A stretch of DNA of 64,000 nt. Source: Ophiobolus disseminans (Eukaryota > Ascomycota > Dothideomycetes > Pleosporales > Phaeosphaeriaceae). The stretch's first letter is position 1; each line of letters opens with the position of its first letter. Made by a program: the position numbers and the translations under genes. The notes under the pieces are model-generated. The model saw nothing but the letters and a program-made list of their open reading frames with translations, was not told where the DNA came from and did no database searches. Positions 54,243-64,000 of the stretch are shown one piece after another. The stretch covers positions 124,001 through 188,000 of the forward strand of contig MU006227.1 of assembly GCA_010093685.1 (NCBI GenBank). Direction: 5' to 3'.

Positions 54243-56408
54243 ATGAATCAACAGATGCCGAATCCGCCCCAAGGCAACTTCCCGAATCAACCCTTCCAGC
54301 AGCCTCAAAATGCCGGTCAGCAACGACCAGGCGCCAATGGCCCACAAAAGCCCGTCCAGGGGCAACAGCAGATGCAAAATCCATCTGCCAAGTACAATCC
54401 TCCAAAGCTAATCCTCTTCACTCTGGAAAAGCCCAGGAATGTTGAAGGGTGGGATGATGTTCAACCAGAGCAGCAACGCATTTCCAATCAAGATTTGCAA
54501 CATGAGCTGGCCAAGTTCCGGAGAAACCAAGGTTCAGCAAAGCGTGCCTTTGACGAGATCTCTTCTCCCAGCTGTCGCCGGCTCATCAACGATCTCGTCA
54601 AGGAAGAGACCGAGAAGCTGTGGGAACACAACAAATCTATTCAATACACGATCGTGGCTGTCATGAACGTATCTCGCTGGCTTGACGAGCGCAAGCGACG
54701 ACAGGAGTTGAAACGAGTGCAAGTCATTCTCGAGACTGAACCTTCCGGCTTCCCAGATACGCAGAGTGTGAAACCTACTGCTGGTGTTGCCGGAAATGTT
54801 GGCAATGGCGGAACTGGCGGCGGCAACGCTCAGGGTGGTCAAGACATGAACAAGGGCATAAAGCAGAATGTTACGGGTAATCAAGGACAAAACATGGGGC
54901 AACAACCCAAGAACAATACACCACAGGGGAACAACATGGGTCAGAGCCAACATTTTGAGCGTCCTCAAGGACTTCAAGGTGGCGGTCCTATGCACCAGGG
55001 CGGCGCTCCACCTCCACCACCGCCGCCTCCAGGCGGTGGTGGTCAACATGGCGGCCACCTTCCTCCACCCCCACCCATGGGTGGTCATCAAGGCGGCCAT
55101 CCACCACCACCTCCCGGAGTGCATCATCCACATGGCAATATGATGCCAAATACCTTCCAGGGCCCCATACACATGCCTGCAGGTGGCATGAGACACGGAC
55201 AGCCACCCATTCAGGTGCTTGATCCTCGATTTTCGCACCATGGGAAGTCAAAGAAAAACCGTCGTGGTGAATCTTCATCCGAGTCGGGCAGCGAATGGGA
55301 ATCCGAATCTGGCAGCTCAGGATCAGAGCCCATCCGTGTACGCAACGTAGAACATGGAACGTATGGCCTTGTCAATAAGAAAGACGGAAGAGGGCGCACC
55401 AAACGCTCAAAGGGTTCGAAGAAGTCTCGGCGCCACAGGTCGCAAAGTCAAGGCGTTTCCAGAAGCCGTAGCCACAGCAAAGGCCCACAACGCTCATCTT
55501 ATCGACGAAGAGACTCTGACTCGAGTGACATCAGGGGAAGGCACAGTGCCAATTCTTCGGGCCCAAATTCACCTAAGCTTCCTCCGATCCACATCCACAT
55601 GGGCGGCAACAACAGCAGTGGTGATGAACGACAACATGGCCACCGCAAGAGGCGCGAGCAACGCGACAGCTTCCACGAGCTTCCGGCGGGCGCCTACAAC
55701 AAGCGAAAGTACGACAAGAAGTCGTCCTCTCACCCCATGGCTCGCAGCGGCTCAAAGGACTCCAAAGATTCATGGCAATCCTGGGACCGCGCCAGCGACA
55801 GCTCCTTCGCTACCTCCTCCGTCAACACAGGCGAAGACAGCATCTTCGATCGTCCCCACGGTCATCGACACTCGAAATCCTACACCCGCGCACACCACGG
55901 CTCATTCACTCTTCCCCGCGCAGGCTACGCCGGCTACGACGACCCCAATCGCCGCGACTACATCCGTACCACCCGCGCAGACGACTATCCCTACAGCACA
56001 TCCCCTCCCCGCGGCCGCGACACGTACTTCAAAGACCCCCTCACCTCCACCCGCCCCCTACCCCACCGCCGCGCCACAACACAAGGCTACCCACCCAACC
56101 CCTTCGACACTTTGCCCCGCGAGCGCATCGAAGGCAGCGCCGCATACGCCTACCCCGCAGACAATCGCTACCCAGCGCCGCGCCAGCTTCGCTACTCGCC
56201 TGAGACGAGCCCCGTGCGCGATCGCTTCAAGATGGACGAGCTGGCTGATGCGGTGCTGGACCATATTAAGAAGGAGAATCAGCGGGAGCGGGCGCCGCTG
56301 AGGAGGCATCATACTGAGCGGGGTGGGGCGATGGAGGGGGATGAGTGGGATGAGGGGAGGTATCAGGGTAGAGGGAGGGGGTATGGGGGTGGGTATGCAA
56401 GGTATTGA
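54243..56408 (+). CDS. Large disordered Pro/Gly/Gln and Arg/Ser-rich protein
   Basis: Single exon, 721 aa, ATG at 54243 (MNQQMPNPPQGNFPNQPFQQ). Residues about 50-190 may form a small helical domain (LFTLEKPRNVEGWDDVQPEQ, CRRLINDLVKEETEKLWEHN, SRWLDERKRRQELKRV). The rest is low complexity: Gly/Asn/Gln repeats, polyproline (GGAPPPPPPPPGGGGQHGGH), Ser/Glu-rich, then Arg/Ser/His-rich with SRSRSH, and a C-terminal Tyr/Arg/Pro part ending GRGRGYGGGYARY (RGG-like). A short predicted helix, MDELADAVLDHIKKEN, lies near the end. The composition suggests RNA binding or condensate formation in the nucleus, but I recognise no named family. A 315-codon frame overlapping in +1 is a by-product of codon bias. 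Confidence 0.8.
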   Translation: MNQQMPNPPQGNFPNQPFQQPQNAGQQRPGANGPQKPVQGQQQMQNPSAKYNPPKLILFTLEKPRNVEGWDDVQPEQQRISNQDLQHELAKFRRNQGSAKRAFDEISSPSCRRLINDLVKEETEKLWEHNKSIQYTIVAVMNVSRWLDERKRRQELKRVQVILETEPSGFPDTQSVKPTAGVAGNVGNGGTGGGNAQGGQDMNKGIKQNVTGNQGQNMGQQPKNNTPQGNNMGQSQHFERPQGLQGGGPMHQGGAPPPPPPPPGGGGQHGGHLPPPPPMGGHQGGHPPPPPGVHHPHGNMMPNTFQGPIHMPAGGMRHGQPPIQVLDPRFSHHGKSKKNRRGESSSESGSEWESESGSSGSEPIRVRNVEHGTYGLVNKKDGRGRTKRSKGSKKSRRHRSQSQGVSRSRSHSKGPQRSSYRRRDSDSSDIRGRHSANSSGPNSPKLPPIHIHMGGNNSSGDERQHGHRKRREQRDSFHELPAGAYNKRKYDKKSSSHPMARSGSKDSKDSWQSWDRASDSSFATSSVNTGEDSIFDRPHGHRHSKSYTRAHHGSFTLPRAGYAGYDDPNRRDYIRTTRADDYPYSTSPPRGRDTYFKDPLTSTRPLPHRRATTQGYPPNPFDTLPRERIEGSAAYAYPADNRYPAPRQLRYSPETSPVRDRFKMDELADAVLDHIKKENQRERAPLRRHHTERGGAMEGDEWDEGRYQGRGRGYGGGYARY

Positions 56409-56722
56409 GGATGTATGTGAGGACGTGAATTGGAGCTTCTGTTTTCTAGTGTTTTGTGCTTAAGAAAAGGCGTTGAAAAGGTTGGCTGGTGTTCTTGGTA
56501 TTTGGTGAAAATCTTTCCTTTTGCTGCAATTTTAGGGTTACACTTGACTACTTGTATATATGTTACTGTCGTTTTCAATTTCAGCTGTTTATCCTGGACT
56601 TGATATTCGATACTGAAAGCAACGCCCGAGAGAAGTTCATCACCAAAACGGTCGTGGGAACAGTTCAGACGCATGTAATGTTGACGCTATGATTGACCAA
56701 GAGTGACTGCGTTGAAACAAAT
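56409..56722. other. Short convergent intergenic region
   Basis: 3' UTRs of the disordered-protein gene (+) and the CofD-like gene (-). T-rich. No gene. Confidence 0.55.
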
Positions 56723-58419
56723 CTACCTCACCTGCACCTCCAGTGTATTCCGCCTACTAGGCATCCTCGGATCCCGCTTCCCCATCGTGACCTCGAGCGC
56801 CTGGATCAATCCCCTCTCATCATACCGCACAAAGTTCTCGCCTTCGTCTTTCCTTCCATACACACGAATAGTCTCAATGCCTATGCTCTTGAGCTCTTCT
56901 TTGTCGACAGTAGGCGTACCTGGTCCTTGGAGATGAATCAGGTGCGTGACGTAGTTTCGATACTTGCTCTTATCCATAGGCCCAGAAGCGCCCCTTGATT
57001 CTTCGCACGCCTTGGCAATGGCACCGATGAAGTCTAGAGCTGAGTACGGGTTCGACGATGGTCCAGTTTCGCGATCGATGGTTGAGTTCAGGATGAGGAT
57101 TTTGTGGCGTATGGATGGGCTGTCGATGGCTTGGCCGATGCCCTTAAGGATGAGTGAAGGGACTAGTGAAGTGTACAGAGAGCCTATGCTGTAAATGATC
57201 GCTTGCGCATCGTTCAGTGCGTTCAACACCATTGGGTTGGCAGCCAATCGGATCTCTTGGCCATACGGATTGATGTACCACAAGCGCTCAATCCTCGCAG
57301 GCAATTCTTCTTCGTCGGCTTTGGAGAAAGTGATGTACTGTTTTCGTAGTGTAGGTAGAGAGCCGGGTAGGTTCGCATCTTCGATTCGATCATGCTCCTC
57401 TACCTCATCTGATTGTGATGGTGCGGTACCGAACTCAAGTGCTGTTGATATTGACGGATGGGAGATGGAGTTTTGTCCGGTGATGATTTCTCCGTTCATA
57501 AGACCTACAGAGATGTGGTGGGTGAAGTTGGTGTTAATCGCGGGTAGAACCGAGGTGTGGCTGGGCACGGAGCAGATGCTGGAGAGAAGGTAGATAGCCG
57601 ACTCGAAAGACCCAGTGAATAGACGGGCACTAAATACATCAGTATGGTATAATCTTGTGACAACCACGTTTTGAGAGAAAGACGTTGAACGCTAATGATA
57701 CCATGAAGACCATTTTGTAAACTTTGCAGGCGACCAACGTGACACAAAACGGGAGATTGTCAGAACTTACCCAGTCAAAAACAGATTACCAATACTAGCT
57801 CCCGAGAAATCGAAACTCGAAGAAGGCCGTCTTCGCTTGACAATCTCGAATGCAACGACGTTGAGGATGGATCGCATGAGCTCTCGCTTCGCTGTCGAGA
57901 TGTTCGCCCACAGGCTATGTTCCGCCTCTACAATCTGAAGCCATTCTTGCCGTGCCGATGCTCGCTCCTTGGGCAATCGATGGTTGAAAAATGCTTTGAT
58001 AGCCGCCTTTTCACTCTCGTCGTTGTCGGGGTCATCCGGGATGAGGCGCACAAGACGACCTGAGGTGGTCAATCATCGCATATACCTTTTTGGACGATGT
58101 AATACATACTTCGCACATCTCCAATGCCTTTTCAAGGTCAGTATGGATTAAGAGAAAGCTGCATGATATACGCACCCGGTCCGCCAAACACCCTGATCAG
58201 CTCAGATGAGCTTCCGCCATTGTCACTGATCGGAATGACATAGCTCAGCGGGCACCGCTTATCTTCCCTCACCGTCTTGAAGACATCGACGAGATTGTTA
58301 GCAGCGCTTCCGCCCGAGAAGACGACAATGCCCTTGGTCTTGAAGTTGCCGTTGCTCATCTGTGCCGGGGTGGACGTGCCGCTATTGAGCGTCAGGGAAG
58401 CCTCGGTAACAGGAAACAT
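56723..58419 (-). CDS. CofD / UPF0052 (YvcK-like) family protein
   Basis: Model on the minus strand: exons 58419-58176, 58127-58110, 58059-57771, 57629-56723; introns 48, 50 and 141 nt; 485 aa. Exon 2 has only 18 nt and codes for the core of GGPGIGDVRSRLVRLIP. Other signatures: GIVVFSGGSAANNLVDVF near the start (nucleotide/substrate loop), YVIPISDNGGSSSELIR, FDFSGASIGNLFLTGARLFT (across intron 3) and MVLNALNDAQAIIYSIGSLYTS. The fold is that of 2-phospho-L-lactate transferase CofD and bacterial YvcK; the yeast relative is an uncharacterised ORF. The eukaryotic function is unknown; a metabolic or sugar-nucleotide role is only inferred. The ATG at 58419 was chosen because the longer frame starts with GTG. 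Confidence 0.9.
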
Positions 58420-58936
58420 GATGACGTGGGGCGGTTGATGGAGGGACGAGGAATGTTTGACCACGAGGGCCGTTATGGATCTTATATTAGGACATGGTGT
58501 TCGTCACAGCGTGTTATGTTCGCGAGGGCGAAGCTGTTCTTTCACGAGTTCAAAGCTATTGGGCAAGAGTCATGGGCTAAGCCTGCCTAATCCGTTCAAG
58601 GTGGCATTCGACTCCATCACGCGCCGCTGGATTAGGCAATATCTCGCATTTTCGTCACAAATTGAGAAGAGCATTTGGGTGATTTGTAAAATATCTTTGG
58701 TTGAGAGGTTTATACAGTGCGAGTCCTCAGCTCGAATGAAATCGTCAAGTATGCGCCCAGCTATCTGTTGTTTCTCCATTTCCATGCCGCCGCCCTACAC
58801 GTCACTGCTGTCGACTTGATGCAATCGGCATTTCGGAAGCGACGGTGAATATGAGCTTGGATTCCGCGCCCTAGATAGGATTCCGAAAGCCATCGTCTGC
58901 CCTGGCTCCATGTCCTTCTTCTCCCGACTTCTGTGT
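58420..58936. other. Intergenic
   Basis: CofD-like promoter and 3' end of the next minus-strand gene. No gene recognised. Confidence 0.45.
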
Positions 58937-59270
58937 CTACGATTGCTCGGTGGCAGACGCCGCGGCCTCTTCACGTTCCTTCCTTCGTGCTCGCTTCTCC
59001 AGCAGCTGGTCTCGTCGGTCGGCTAGGAGTCTAAATTGTCGGTGCTCAACGCCCATGAGCCAGTAGCCAAAGCTGCCACCGATGCCGGCATAGACGGGGT
59101 AGACCCAGAGTGATTCCTTGTTGAAAAGGGGGCGCATTTCGATGCCGAGTTGCCATAGTCGTGCGGCAATGCCTGTGCAGAGGAACAGGCTGTTAGCATG
59201 GTGTATGGCGGTGTGCGGAGCTGTTGGGAGCATTACCGAGGCCGCTCCAGAAGAGGACTTTGTGGACCAT
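58937..59270 (-). CDS. Small mitochondrial-type protein, possible complex I accessory subunit (14 kDa-like)
   Basis: Model on the minus strand: exon 1 59270-59237, intron 59236-59173 (GTAATG...TGCACAG, 64 nt), exon 2 59172-58937; 89 aa. Splicing gives MVHKVLFWSGLGIAARLWQL, GIEMRPLFNKESLWVYPVYA and GGSFGYWLMGV, then a charged C-terminal helix LLEKRARRKEREEAAA. One or two short membrane helices around residues 4-20 and 38-58. The layout and opening resemble a small fungal NADH dehydrogenase accessory subunit annotated as 14 kDa; this is from memory of the family and not certain. The first exon codes for only 11 residues plus one base. Confidence 0.65.
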
Positions 59271-59722
59271 TGTGGCTGATGTGTGCCGTGTATATGTCCG
59301 CGCGAGTACGGATGTGAGCGCTGGACGACGTGAAGGTGTCTCGTCTAGTGGGGTTCGCTGTGTCGTGTGGTCGCGCTCTCGTCGTCGTGCCGCGGCGGAA
59401 ACTTGATTGAACCTCCGATGTGCCAAGGACCTTGCATCCGTGCGGAGGAAGGAGCAACCGACGTCGTACATTGTACCTTGCGCCAACGCAATCGTGCGGC
59501 CTCTCTCCCCCAATGACGCACTCCCTTTGGCACTTCATGCATCAACTTTCACCCGCCGGCTTATAGGAGCTGCAGCGGTAACTCTACTATACCTGCGTCG
59601 CTGCGGCACACGCCCCTGCCCGCAACTGCGATTGCGCACCCCCGTCTCCTGCATCACTGGCCGCAAGTTACAGGGTCAACTTCTCCCTCGATCGCTTTCC
59701 TTCACCACCACACCCCTTGGCA
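59271..59722. promoter_or_regulatory. Divergent promoter region
   Basis: 452 bp between the divergent starts of the small mitochondrial-type gene (-) and the Shg1-like gene (+). GC-rich; no specific site identified. Confidence 0.5.
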
Positions 59723-61902
59723 ATGGCCGAAGTTAGTCGCAAGCGCGCGCTTGATGGCGATGCATCTGGAAACTCGCGCAAGAAACTGAGGCCCTCCGAA
59801 CTGCCTTTGTCGCAGTCTAAGCGATCTGCCATCGACAACTTGGTGCATACGTTTCGCAAAAAGGGTCAATACGACAGCATCCGCAAGGAGCTACTGGCAC
59901 AGTATGAAGCAAGTGTAAGTAAATCCATAATACGACTGGTCTACTGCGCTAATTCACTATTCTACAGTCCGCAAAAGATGAGCTCTTGACCGCCCTCAAG
60001 GACCTCGTCGAAAATGAAACCGATCGCAACCCCTCACTCCTAGCCAAAGATCCCCGCATGGCGACTACACTCATAGAAGGCGCGGGAGAGCGCATGAACA
60101 TCTACGGGCCCATCATGAACACTATTGGCGCCCTGCTGGACAAGCTGATCACGGAACAAGGCTTGCCCAAGATGCGAGAGTACAGGAGTCTCGAAATCAG
60201 CGCGGAAGCTGCGGCTGAAGAAGAAAAGCGAGGAAGCAAGACCGAGGAGGCATGGGCACAGGAGGCAGACGCACGGCGTGAAGCGCGAGAGGCTATTCAC
60301 GAAAAGGAGCGTGAACATGAGCGCCAGATCGAACGCGAAGAGAAAGCGAAGAAGGATGAGCGCAAGCGTCGTGAACGTGAACAGGACGAGGAGCGTGAGA
60401 GGAAGCGCCAAGAAGAGAAGGAACGCCGGCGCAAGGAACGTGAGGAGCGTGATCGAGAGGACGAAGAGCGTCGCCGGAAAGATCGAGAGCGCGCCGACAA
60501 GGAGAAGGAGGAGGAGCGCGCCCGGATCAAGAAAGAGAGGGAAGAGCATGAAGCGAGTCGAGAGGCTCGTCTCAAGAAGATTCGCGAAGAAGACGCCGAG
60601 CGGGAGCGGCGCATCGACCTCGAGCGCGGTCGTGGTGGACGATATAGAGGTGAGCGTAGACGAAGCAGGACTCCCGAGCGCCGTAGATCACGAGATCGAG
60701 GCAGGCGTGACAGGAGCCGGCGGAGGAGCAGGACCAAGAGCAGAACAAGGTCGCCTGAGCGCAGGCAGCCCTCTGTCAAGCCTGAAGATATCAAGGTGGA
60801 CGACGATCTGGCATTGAAACTGCTACTACAGGAAGGCGAGCAGATGAAGAAATCTCGACAACGACCTGGCCTGGAACGATCCGAATCCCTCGAACCACCT
60901 ATGCGCAAGGCGCAGCCACCCAAGTCGCTTGTCCCAAGAGACCCAGCCGCCGCCCGACTGGCCAAACTCGACAGTAAGTCGCAGTCACCGGCGCTTAGGT
61001 CACCTACCAAAGCGCCCGCGACTCCCCTTAGAGAAGATGATACCCCAATGAAGGATGCGCCACCAACAGAGAGATCGCAAGATACAGAAACGAGGTCTCG
61101 ATGGGATACTGCGCCTCCTCTGCCTTCCAAAGGAGAGAAGTCGCGCGGTCGGTCAAGATCACCGAGCATGGCGCATAGCATGAGTTTGAGGAAACGTAGC
61201 AAGTCTCGCTCAAAATCTCGTGGAAGCCATTATGGTCGACGTCCATCACGCATCGAAGACGACCGAAGATCATCCCGGAGAGACGACGACGACAGGCACT
61301 CGTACAGACCGCGCGATGACCGAGACGACAAGCGGTCGCGTCGGGATAGCCGAAGTCACTCTCGAGAAACGCACGCCAGTCGTCGCAAATCCCGGTACGA
61401 TTCACGAAGCCCACCACCTAAGCGTCGCGACCGTACGCCCTCCCGCTCTCGAGGTAATCGTCGCACACGTGATCGCACTCCACCCGCACGCCGTCGCCAT
61501 CGTTCCCGCTCCAGGAGCCCAGATGGAATTGATAGGTACGTTCCTGGGCAAGGCGGTGCCGCAGCTACTGTTGCTACTGCAGCCACCACATCAACTCGCA
61601 AGCGTGACAATAGTAGGGATCGCAAGCGCGATGACAGCCGCCCATCTCGTAAGCGAGACGATAGCCGCGACCGCAACAGGAGTTATCGATCTCGAGAGTA
61701 TGACCGCTGGGATGCCAGTAAGGCAAGGGGAGGCAATCGGTTTGACGAGTCAGATCGCTATATACCTGGAGGCGGTGGTGGGGGCGAGGCGAAGGTTCTT
61801 GACAAGAAGACTAAAGAGCGCAGTCGAAGTCGTGATCGCGATCGTGAGAAGAGACGGCGTAAAAGTAAGACAAGGAGCCGCAGTCGCGATAAGCGTCGCT
61901 GA
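59723..61902 (+). CDS. Shg1/BOD1-domain protein with long RE/RS-rich tail
   Basis: Model: exon 1 59723-59914, intron 59915-59967 (GTAAGT...CTACAG, 53 nt), exon 2 59968-61902; 708 aa. Residues about 33-115 (NLVHTFRKKGQYDSIRKELL, DELLTALKDLVENETDRNPS, ATTLIEGAGERMNIYGPIM) fit the Shg1/BOD1 domain, found in yeast Shg1 of the COMPASS H3K4 methyltransferase and in human BOD1/BOD1L. Then a ~110-residue Glu/Arg-rich charged helix (REREQDEERERKRQEEKERR) and a long Arg/Ser/Asp-rich region with many SRSR, RDRD units, resembling splicing-factor RS domains. Likely nuclear. Much longer than yeast Shg1, as in many filamentous fungi. Long frames on the opposite strand are shadows of the RS/RE repeats. Confidence 0.85.
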
Positions 61903-62318
61903 GCCTTGACGACTATGGTTATTCAGAAGAGGTGTATAAGTAGAACTAATTGTATAATTTGACCCCTCTTGCATGTTCTTGCCAGTCTTGTTAAATTTCC
62001 TAATCTACGAGTCACCATTTCATCATACATCCCAAACACAGGACCTATGTAGATTGTGGACGTCTGGGGACCATTCAGATGTGGTTGACTTCAGTGTACG
62101 TACACAGTCTTCTACACTTCAATAGCGACCCCTTGTTTTCTGCTAGTTGCTCAACAGATTCATGGGGCATGTCAAATATCGCCAGGGCTTGGTGGATGTC
62201 TGTTAGTCAGAATCTTTTTGAGGGGTTTAGCTGTTTAATGTAAGAAAAAGAATCGTGAGAAAGGGGAGTTATGCATAGCTATCATGTACCCGTTGCGCAA
62301 TCATGTTGTTCCCACATT
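61903..62318. other. Convergent intergenic region
   Basis: 3' regions of the Shg1-like gene (+) and the ankyrin gene (-). No gene seen. Confidence 0.5.
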
Positions 62319-64000
62319 TCAGGTATGCTCTGCCACATTGCCTCCGGTCGCTTTACTCGTCCTTCTTTGCGCCATGATGCGGTTCATTATATCCGTGTAA
62401 GCTTCAGTCGACAATGTGTACACCGTTACATGCTTCTGGAGTAGTCTTGCGATCGATTTGTCCGAATTCCTTTGTGCTTGCCGCAATGGAGTTCGCCCAT
62501 ACCATGGCCGTGCCGCATCTGCTCCAACAGCGATCAATAGCCGTACCATCTCAATGTTGTCCCTCGATACAGCTGAGTATACCAGGCTAGGAAGGGATTT
62601 CCGGTTTGCGGCGGGTGCGTTTACGTCTACGCCAGCTTCCACGAGTAGTTGAACAGTAGACCAGTGTTCGTATCGAGCTGCTCGTTGAATGCAGTCTGGC
62701 GCGTTGATGTCCGCGCCTGCTTGGATTAATACTTGCACAATATCGGTATACCCTTTAGCTGCAGCCGCAGCTATCGCATGGTGATGTCGCGGTGTCGGTG
62801 GATTGACATTTGCATTCTTTCCGAGCAAGAACTCAACCACGACACGATGCCCGCTAGAAGCTGCCGCAAGGAGGGCGTAAGATTGCTTACTTGTAGCAGA
62901 CTCAGGGTCATTCATGTACGCGTTGATACTAACGCCAGCGTCGAGTAGTAACCGAACAGTATCCTCATAACCGTTGGATGCGGCAGAACAAAAGCACCTC
63001 GTAAGTTCAGTACAGGATTGTAGGTCAGTACTAGAACCAAGCCGAAGAAGCAACTCCACAACCTCGTGATCTTCTTGCTCAGCCACCTGAGACAAAGGGG
63101 ACGGCAAATTGGGATGAGGCGATGCATCAATCTTGGCACCGTGTTGCAGAAGCATGACAATGATGTCTTTGTGTCGTTCGCGCCTGTGACTGAGCTTCTC
63201 CCATAACCCTTGTTCACTGCTTCTCATCATTATAGCTTCGAACAAAGGCGTACCAGCATCTAAAGCTTGCCCAACAGAATCAATGTTGGCTCCCGCTCTG
63301 ATCAGTGCTTTGACGATTGCCTGATTGCCTACTCTAGAGCCAGCCTGGAGAGCTGTATATCGCATATTAGTCGCGTTGACATCAATACCCCGATTGATAA
63401 GTAGCTGAGTCGTGTCTTCGTCTGATTCGAGACAGGCAGCAAGTATAGCCGTTGAGTCCCATCGAGATTTAGCTGACAGGTCCCGGACATTCATATCTGC
63501 TCCCGAATTGAGTAGCAGCGCCGCAATGTCACGTCTTTTGTTCCGTATTGCGTAGATCAATGAAGGGATTCCTTCAGTGGCAACGTCAGGGTCTGCGCCG
63601 TGTTTGAGGAGTAGTTCAACAATGTTAGTGTTGTTATTGAGAATCGCTAAACCCAAGCCAGGAGACGATCCAATTTCTCGCCACTGTGACGTCTTGAAAC
63701 GAAGCGAAGTGACAGCCAGATCATCGAACTGAACCTTTCTTGAGAGGTCAAGGATAGGATCGGTAGCTCGGAGATTAGGATCAGCTCCATGACTGAGCAG
63801 TAGCTCTACCAGGCTTTCGTTGTTGTTCTGGACAGCAAGATGCAAGGCGCTCTGACGCTCGATCATGAGTTTGATGAAGCTGATTGCCGTTCCAGTATGC
63901 TGTAGGAACGAAGTTCGTCGCTTGTAGTTGTATCTCAGGAACCGATGTAGTAGATGGCTGAAGTCGTTGGCTGAAGCGAAATCTGTTTCGAGGGCGTGTA
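62319..64000 (-). CDS. Ankyrin-repeat protein, 5' part beyond window
   Basis: The minus-strand frame is open from the right edge to the stop at 62319: about 560 codons, no intron. An internal Met at 63866 is not taken as the start because the frame continues upstream (RRTSFLQHTGTAISFIKLMI) to the edge. At least ten ankyrin repeats: SALHLAVQNNNESLVELLLS, GADPNL, GLAILNNNTNIVELLLKHGA, IRNKRRDIAALLLNSGADMN, SNGYEDTVRLLLDAGVSINA, KGYTDIVQVLIQAGADINAP and others. The C-terminus is a short non-repeat tail. Ankyrin repeats bind proteins. In fungi such proteins are often the C-terminal part of NACHT or HET-like (NLR-type) receptors, but any N-terminal effector domain would lie outside the window, so this is open. 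Confidence 0.88.
   Translation of the reverse strand, partial: HALETDFASANDFSHLLHRFLRYNYKRRTSFLQHTGTAISFIKLMIERQSALHLAVQNNNESLVELLLSHGADPNLRATDPILDLSRKVQFDDLAVTSLRFKTSQWREIGSSPGLGLAILNNNTNIVELLLKHGADPDVATEGIPSLIYAIRNKRRDIAALLLNSGADMNVRDLSAKSRWDSTAILAACLESDEDTTQLLINRGIDVNATNMRYTALQAGSRVGNQAIVKALIRAGANIDSVGQALDAGTPLFEAIMMRSSEQGLWEKLSHRRERHKDIIVMLLQHGAKIDASPHPNLPSPLSQVAEQEDHEVVELLLRLGSSTDLQSCTELTRCFCSAASNGYEDTVRLLLDAGVSINAYMNDPESATSKQSYALLAAASSGHRVVVEFLLGKNANVNPPTPRHHHAIAAAAAKGYTDIVQVLIQAGADINAPDCIQRAARYEHWSTVQLLVEAGVDVNAPAANRKSLPSLVYSAVSRDNIEMVRLLIAVGADAARPWYGRTPLRQAQRNSDKSIARLLQKHVTVYTLSTEAYTDIMNRIMAQRRTSKATGGNVAEHT

Noticed and set aside
55354..56301. 315-codon frame overlapping the disordered-protein gene in another frame
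   Set aside because: Produced by strong third-position bias in low-complexity coding DNA; composition (Thr/Ala/Pro) is not protein-like and no start context.
60297..61202. 301-codon frame on the minus strand
   Set aside because: Antisense of the RE/RS-rich coding repeats of the Shg1-like gene; Ser/Arg/Phe-rich mirror composition, no independent signals.

Overview
The window is nuclear DNA of a filamentous ascomycete. The support is: many genes with short introns (mostly 45-70 nt, GT...AG, often with a CTAAC or CTGAC branch site), HET-domain genes, fungal-type signalling and organelle genes, and transposon copies whose damage (TGG to TAG and similar changes) looks like repeat-induced point mutation (RIP). 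A Dothideomycete (Pleosporales) is my guess from the general look of the proteins; it is not proven here. I built all intron-exon models by eye from splice signals, reading frame and protein continuity.

Layout. 1-1.2 kb: a broken HET-domain gene cut by the left edge. 2.3-7.4 kb: a complete DNF3-type P4-ATPase (lipid flippase). 7.9-8.7 kb: an alpha/beta hydrolase. 9.9-10.2 kb: a possible 79-aa spliced gene. 10.7-13.0 kb: an intact HET-domain protein. 14.2-15.1 kb: a phosducin-like protein, with an intact Tc1/mariner element (15.3-16.7 kb) in its upstream region. 18.5-19.8 kb: the heterotrimeric G-protein beta subunit, divergent from an adenosine deaminase-like gene (20.5-21.9 kb).

22.5-33.4 kb is the repeat-rich heart of the window. 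It holds three decayed tandem copies (A, B, C) of a secreted, cysteine-containing, possibly zincin-like protein. A 3.2-kb hAT element with a perfect 8-bp target duplication lies between B and C. A second mariner element, with five in-frame stops, sits inside C.

33.7-64 kb is mostly housekeeping: a glutathione S-transferase, a damaged SET-domain gene, a GPI-anchored-type wall protein, MRT4 and MDM10 (divergent pair, 224 bp apart), an uncertain three-exon gene, a homeodomain transcription factor, LCB2 (sphingolipid synthesis), a disordered Arg/Ser-Pro-rich protein, a CofD/UPF0052 protein with an 18-nt exon, a small mitochondrial-type protein that may be a complex I subunit, a Shg1/BOD1-domain RS-rich protein, and an ankyrin-repeat protein cut by the right edge.

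Functional links. The phosducin-like protein and G-beta are known partners (the former is needed for G-beta-gamma assembly or stability in fungi), and here they are neighbours on the same strand, about 3.4 kb apart. DNF3, LCB2 and MDM10 all act in membrane lipid biology, but nothing here suggests they are clustered for that reason. The most unusual part is the decayed tandem secreted-protein family with its nested transposons.
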